Notes under the pieces: generated by a model
Seen by the model: the letters and a program-made list of their open reading frames with translations, nothing else
The model's database searches: none
What the model was told of the DNA's origin: nothing
Translations under genes and position numbers: made by a program
In this document: positions 5,076 through 5,179 of the stretch, in pieces
Position numbering within the stretch: the first letter of the stretch is position 1
Layout of the letters: each line of letters begins with the position of its first letter
Assembly: GCA_026394855.1 (NCBI GenBank)
Contig: JAPLZT010000138.1
Location: 1-5,179, forward strand
Length of the DNA stretch: 5,179 nucleotides
Source of the DNA: Candidatus Woesebacteria bacterium
GTDB lineage: Bacteria; Patescibacteriota; Microgenomatia; UBA8517
Direction: 5' to 3'

Positions 5076-5179
5076 AAAATTGTTGCGACTCCGAGAAGCA
5101 ATTTTCGGAATAAATGTGGCTGTATCTGTGAACCCTAATTGACATTCGTATATATTTCGGTTTATTCTGAATATATACA
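5076..5179 (+). mobile_element. Group I intron 3 in 16S (5' part only, cut by window end)
   Basis: Conserved 16S reads into AAGTCGT and then departs, where AACAAGG is expected (after E. coli about U1498). P1 is exon AGTCGT (5070-5075) with GCGACT (5085-5090), again with a terminal U-G wobble. TTGTT (5080-5084) just upstream of the guide is the exact complement of the expected 3' exon AACAA, which supplies P10 even though that exon is outside the window. P2 has stem TCCGA/TCGGA with loop GAAGCAATT, and TGTGGCTGTAT then matches the P3 region of intron 1. A nine-pair hairpin GTATATATT/AATATATAC closes the visible part (5148-5178). No ORF is visible yet; one could lie downstream. Confidence 0.78.

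Larger units (their letters stand above)
2571..5179 (+). rRNA. rrs: 16S rRNA gene split by three introns (3' end beyond window)
   Basis: The gene is recognised from universally conserved segments: the helix 1-2 region with GAACGCTGGCGG, GTGCCAGCAGCCGCGGTAA at 3040, GAATTGACGG near 3440, the ACGAGCGCAACCC block near 3880, and TGTACACACCGCC ending at 4168. The 5' end is placed by alignment of TTTGAT to E. coli position 12 and is accurate to a few bases. Exons are 2571-3614 (E. coli about 1-1078), 3856-4168 (about 1079-1403) and 4996-5075 (about 1404-1498). The final roughly 45 bases, with the anti-Shine-Dalgarno, lie past the window. Joined exons restore GTCGT-GGGATGTT and ACCGCC-CGTCA, as expected for uninterrupted 16S. 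Exon lengths (1044, 313, 80) are close to or slightly below E. coli, and the shortened helix 44 region is plausible for a Patescibacterium. The base signatures and in-gene introns point to that group. Confidence 0.93.

Noticed and set aside
4897..5145. Reverse-strand 82-codon frame over domain V, exon 3 and intron 3
   Set aside because: It spans unrelated structured RNA elements and has no protein-like motif.
1..5179. CRISPR array or insertion sequence
   Set aside because: No regularly spaced direct repeats, transposase or terminal inverted repeats were seen.

Overview
The window carries the 5' part of a bacterial rRNA locus preceded by a small run of protein genes, all on the + strand. The 16S rRNA has the divergent wording typical of Candidate Phyla Radiation (Patescibacteria) 16S: an altered 806R site, 'GACGGGAACCTGCAC' in place of the usual GGGGCCCGCAC, and ATGTTCCC in helix 35. 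In-gene insertions are well known in that group. The low-GC genes, weak ribosome binding sites and small proteins fit this. I cannot name the phylum from sequence alone.

Layout. Positions 1-183 hold the tail of an unidentified gene. A 78-aa repeat-containing protein (237-473) and a small HExxH zinc-metallopeptidase-like protein (about 515-937) follow. Next comes a two-gene unit (1063-1713 and 1737-2171): a winged-helix-like protein that may belong to the SocA/Panacea-type family, and an unknown 144-aa partner. From 2172 to 2570 there is no gene. This stretch holds a strong sigma70-type promoter, an early intrinsic terminator, several hairpins and a boxA-like site, so it is read as the rRNA leader.

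The 16S gene starts at about 2571 and is split by three intervening sequences. Exons are 2571-3614, 3856-4168 and 4996-5075; the last few dozen bases of 16S lie beyond the window. Intron 1 (3615-3855) is a 241-nt ORF-less group I intron after E. coli position about U1078. Intron 2 (4169-4995) has the marks of a group II intron: an EBS1 loop complementary to the last six exon bases, a domain IV stem, a textbook domain V and a short domain VI. It encodes a LAGLIDADG homing endonuclease in domain IV instead of a reverse transcriptase, and sits in the decoding centre at about 1403/1404. Intron 3 (from 5076, cut by the window end) is a group I intron after about U1498. It is clearly related to intron 1, with the same GTCGT target, the same internal guide core and the same P2 loop.

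The main discovery candidates are two. One is the LAGLIDADG-encoding group II intron in a bacterial 16S gene, with an apparent 14-nt 5' extension and no obvious branch-point helix. The other is a pair of paralogous group I introns that appear to have spread within one rRNA gene by targeting the same 5-nt sequence, each carrying a P10 segment that matches its own downstream exon.
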